Assembly: GCA_024276455.1 (NCBI GenBank)
Contig: JAJRXE010000290.1
Coordinates: 1-14,448, forward strand
Direction of reading: 5' to 3'
From: Calditrichota bacterium
GTDB taxonomy: Bacteria > Calditrichota > Calditrichia > RBG-13-44-9
Length of the DNA: 14,448 nt
Part shown: in pieces, positions 11,877-14,448 of the stretch
How the letters are laid out: each line of letters starts with the position of its first letter
Position numbering within the stretch: position 1 is the first letter of the stretch
The notes under the pieces: generated by a model
What the model was told of the DNA's origin: nothing
Seen by the model: only the letters and a program-made list of their open reading frames with translations
Databases searched by the model: none
Program-made: the position numbers and the translations under genes

Positions 11877-14327
11877 TTACAGGTTCCAGCGCAATCCCGC
11901 AATCCAGTTGAATTCCGCCGCCGGCCAGTAGTAATTCTCACCCGCCCAGGCATCGTAGTAACCGGCGGTGTAGTATTTCTGGTTCAACACATTGTTCAAC
12001 TGTAAAGTAAGTTGCAGTTGACGGGTTCCCAAAAGATTCTTCAGACGGTACGAAAAATTTAAATTCAGCACCTGGAAAGCCGGCACGGTGCGTGCCTCGT
12101 TCTGGGTGTTGTCCAGATACTGCTTACCGACCTGCTGAAAATGCACGGAGGCGGTAAAGGCCGGGCGCCGGTAAGTCAGACGCAAATTGGCCAGAAGCTC
12201 CGGAAAACCCGGAATCTTGTGACCGCTAAAATCCCGCGCCAGTGTCTGGCCGCTGTACCGGTCGTAATCGTAGTAAACGAACTTACGGTAATAATTGTCA
12301 TTCCAGGAAAAATTCCCACTAAATTCCAGCGAGTAGGGCAGACGCCACAACCAGCTGGTTTCCACCCCGCGGGGAATTGTTTCGTCGGCATTGCCGCGAA
12401 TCGGAAACCCGTCCTCGTCCACGGCGCTGTAAGGCACAATCTCGTTCCGGAACCCCATCCAGAATAGATTGAGTTTGAGCAATAAATTCCGCCGGGCAAA
12501 CCCCACCCCCCATTCCAGATCCACCAATTCTTCCGGTTTTACCACCGGATCGCTCCACTCCACGTAATCCACCCGACCATTTTTCAGCACCGGACGAGAT
12601 TTCTTAAACAGGGGGTGGACCCCCAGATCGTCCGGACCATCCCAGGTGTCGTAAAGTTCCCGATCCGCCGGTTCCCGCTGCGCCAGCGAAACATTTCCGA
12701 ACATATTAAAAAATTTATTAAAATTGTAGTTTACTCCCAGCCGGGGGTTAAAGAAATTGTATTCCACCGTAAAAGCATGGCGAAGTTCGCCCTGAAAATT
12801 GGCCACCGGATCGTGCCAGAACCGGAAGTAAATGTACTGGTAATGAAGATTCAACATGACGGTCATGTTGCGCAGGGGGCGAAACAGCTCGTTCACATAG
12901 CCGGTGAGGTAATTCTTCCGGCCCCGGTATTGGTAATACTTTTGCCCCGGAGTAAATGTTACCAGCGGCGTTTGCAACCACTCCACCTCACCCCAGTGGT
13001 CGCTGTAAAAGGTGCTCAAATAGGTACCGACGGTGAGTTCCCCCAGGGGATGTTTCCAGACGGCCTGTCCCACCCAGCCGAACTGATTTTTGTCCACCCA
13101 TTTCTGGCGAATCAGATCGCTCTCCGAACCGTCGTCTGCGGGAATTAAACCGTATTCCCAGAGGTTTCTTCCGGATTTGTACGTTTCGTAATAACCTTTT
13201 CCGTGAATGTAAAAGAAGGTGTTGTTAAAACTCCAGTGTTCGTTCAGCCGGTAGCTGTGGTGCAGTTCCAGGTGCGGCTGGCTGAAATTGTCGATAGTGT
13301 TGGGGTAAGTAATCGGGTTGTGGTTGTGTTTTTTCTTCAGCGCACTCTCCGGAGAAGCTTCCCAGGCCGCATGGGTGATTTCCTTTCCGCCGTACACGTT
13401 TATTTGCGTAACGGACTTCTGGCCATAGCGCACCAGAGAACCAAAGAAAGACCACAGATTGGTGCCGGCATTTTCCCGGTAACCGTTGGAAATCATTTTT
13501 GACGCGCGCAGATGGAGGTAATACCGTCCGTCCGCCAGCGCGGTGTTCACCTTGGCGCCGTATTTTCGGGTCTGGTAACTTCCGTAATTCATGAACACTT
13601 CTGGACCCGGTGTAGAAGCGTAACGGGTGGTTAGAATATTGAGGCTGCCCCCAAAGGTCGAAACGCCGTAAAGGGAGCTCCCCACACCCCGTTGCATCTG
13701 AATGTCCTGAACACTCTCCACAAAGTCGGGCATGTCCACCCAGTACACCTGGTGGTCTTCCGGGTCGTTCAGGGGAATGCCATTAATCATGACCCCCACC
13801 CGACTCTGATCGAACCCCCGCACTTTCATATAGGTGTAACCCATGGGATTCCCGGCATCGGAGTAAGAGTAGACGTTGGGAATTTCCGTTAGCAGCATAG
13901 GAATATCCTGCACGGAATAATTCTCCTGCAGGTATTTCTGATCCAGATTGGTGAAGACCACCGGGGTTTCGCGTTCCCGGGCGCGGGTGGCTTCCACCAC
14001 AATTTCCTGCCCGGGAATTTCTTGCACTTTTAAACGAACGGTCAATTTCACTACCCGATCGGCAGCCACCGTGATAGAATCCCGGTAGGTTTGATACCCC
14101 AGGTAGTTCACCCGGATCAGGTAGCGGCCAGCAGGAATATTTTCCAGTTGAAATTCCCCATTTGGGTCACTGGTGGTGCCCAGTTTTAACGCCGGAAGCA
14201 AAATATCTGCCGCCACCAGTGGTTCTTGCGTGCGGGCATCCTGTACCACCCCCACAATACTGCCGGTTTGCGCCAGGGCGCTTACCACCAGGAGAAAGCT
14301 GATGATGACTGGGAAAAAGAACTTCAT
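11877..14327 (-). CDS. TonB-dependent outer-membrane receptor, predicted thiamine importer
   Basis: This 816-residue protein would bring its ligand through the outer membrane using TonB energy. A signal peptide (1-20, MKFFFPVIIS through SALAQ) is followed by a carboxypeptidase-regulatory-like domain (22-100, with SDPNGEFQLENIPAGRYLIR at 53-72). The plug domain runs from about 108 to 235, with DIPMLLTEIPNV (141-152), MKVRGFD (167-173), GIPLNDP (183-189), RGVGSSLYG (213-221) and FGGSLNI (225-231). A barrel of alternating Tyr/Trp/Phe strands runs to the terminal GLRWNL. This architecture is common in Bacteroidota and their relatives. Substrate specificity is inferred from the TPP riboswitch directly upstream and thiN directly downstream; receptors regulated by THI boxes are known from Bacteroidota genomes. 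ATG 14327 has AGGAGGTGG upstream. Thiamine, a phosphate ester, or a precursor are all possible cargoes. Confidence 0.9.
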   Translation of the reverse strand: MKFFFPVIISFLLVVSALAQTGSIVGVVQDARTQEPLVAADILLPALKLGTTSDPNGEFQLENIPAGRYLIRVNYLGYQTYRDSITVAADRVVKLTVRLKVQEIPGQEIVVEATRARERETPVVFTNLDQKYLQENYSVQDIPMLLTEIPNVYSYSDAGNPMGYTYMKVRGFDQSRVGVMINGIPLNDPEDHQVYWVDMPDFVESVQDIQMQRGVGSSLYGVSTFGGSLNILTTRYASTPGPEVFMNYGSYQTRKYGAKVNTALADGRYYLHLRASKMISNGYRENAGTNLWSFFGSLVRYGQKSVTQINVYGGKEITHAAWEASPESALKKKHNHNPITYPNTIDNFSQPHLELHHSYRLNEHWSFNNTFFYIHGKGYYETYKSGRNLWEYGLIPADDGSESDLIRQKWVDKNQFGWVGQAVWKHPLGELTVGTYLSTFYSDHWGEVEWLQTPLVTFTPGQKYYQYRGRKNYLTGYVNELFRPLRNMTVMLNLHYQYIYFRFWHDPVANFQGELRHAFTVEYNFFNPRLGVNYNFNKFFNMFGNVSLAQREPADRELYDTWDGPDDLGVHPLFKKSRPVLKNGRVDYVEWSDPVVKPEELVDLEWGVGFARRNLLLKLNLFWMGFRNEIVPYSAVDEDGFPIRGNADETIPRGVETSWLWRLPYSLEFSGNFSWNDNYYRKFVYYDYDRYSGQTLARDFSGHKIPGFPELLANLRLTYRRPAFTASVHFQQVGKQYLDNTQNEARTVPAFQVLNLNFSYRLKNLLGTRQLQLTLQLNNVLNQKYYTAGYYDAWAGENYYWPAAEFNWIAGLRWNL

Positions 14328-14354
14328 GGCCCACCTCCTCTGTTTTGAGACAAC

Positions 14355-14385
14355 AAAAAAACCGTTACCCGCGCGGGAAACGGTT
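14355..14385 (-). terminator. Riboswitch-controlled intrinsic terminator
   Basis: On the minus strand, AACCGTT, one mismatch, then CCC pairs with GGG and AACGGTT around a GCGC loop, followed by a run of seven T. It lies between the TPP aptamer and the receptor start codon. The 5' arm contains CCGTTTCCC, an exact complement of GGGAAACGG at the 3' end of the aptamer. Confidence 0.85.
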
Positions 14386-14423
14386 CCTGAACAGAGGGCG
14401 AAATGATGTAGAAAAGATCAATT

Positions 14424-14448
14424 CGCTCCGTTTCCCTACGCCGGTATT
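14424..14448 (-). promoter_or_regulatory. TPP riboswitch (THI element), 3' end only
   Basis: On the minus strand the window opens with AATACCGGCGTAGGGAAACG. This matches the conserved 3' part of the TPP aptamer (AUNCCNGCGUAGGGAA), which closes the pyrophosphate-sensing side of the junction and leads into the 3' strand of helix P1. The 5' part, including the CUGAGA motif, lies beyond the window edge and is not seen. A terminator follows in 40 bases, and thiN is in the operon behind it, which supports the assignment. TPP binding should stabilise P1, free the terminator 5' arm and switch the operon off. Confidence 0.88.

Overview
The window looks chromosomal and comes from a Gram-negative bacterium. 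It carries a large TonB-dependent outer-membrane receptor with an N-terminal carboxypeptidase-regulatory-like domain, a lipoprotein with a clear lipobox, and a second signal-peptide protein that looks like a beta-barrel. Most genes have strong GGAGG-type ribosome binding sites. The receptor architecture suggests the FCB superphylum. The good Shine-Dalgarno sites and TTGACA-like promoters argue against a typical Bacteroidota and would fit Calditrichota or a related lineage. This placement is inference from style only.

Layout, left to right. Positions 1-365 (-) hold the start of a nitronate monooxygenase-like gene cut by the window edge. Positions 700-2301 (-) encode a DeaD/CsdA-like DEAD-box RNA helicase. 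Positions 2540-3856 (+) encode a small cytoplasmic GH13 glycosidase, and 3983-4819 (+) an SDR of the 2,4-dienoyl-CoA reductase type. After a gene-free gap there is a visibly AT-richer block, about 4820-8490: an ECF-type sigma factor (5197), a three-helix membrane protein directly behind it (5811), a Spy/ZraP-like LTxxQ exported protein with a Gly/Arg-rich tail (6749), and an unassigned exported beta-strand-rich protein (7611). The GC-rich style then returns with an SH3-domain lipoprotein (8493-9281, -) and a divergent 64-residue DUF2188-like protein (9550, +).

The right third (14448 down to 9764, all minus strand) is the most coherent system. It reads: 3' end of a TPP riboswitch, intrinsic terminator, TonB-dependent receptor, thiamine pyrophosphokinase, SSS-family sodium:solute symporter. 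The last two genes overlap by 8 bases. The arrangement predicts a complete thiamine salvage route. The receptor would bring thiamine across the outer membrane, the symporter across the inner membrane, and the kinase would turn it into TPP, which closes the riboswitch. The symporter takes the place that PnuT-type transporters hold in comparable Bacteroidota operons. The leader shows an exact 9-base antiterminator match, and the thiN start is buried in a hairpin, so both transcription and translation may be controlled.

The sigma factor and the membrane protein behind it look like a sigma/regulator pair, with the LTxxQ protein as a likely envelope-stress or metal-stress target. This is the second candidate for an undescribed module. 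No tRNA, rRNA, CRISPR array or intact insertion sequence was seen.
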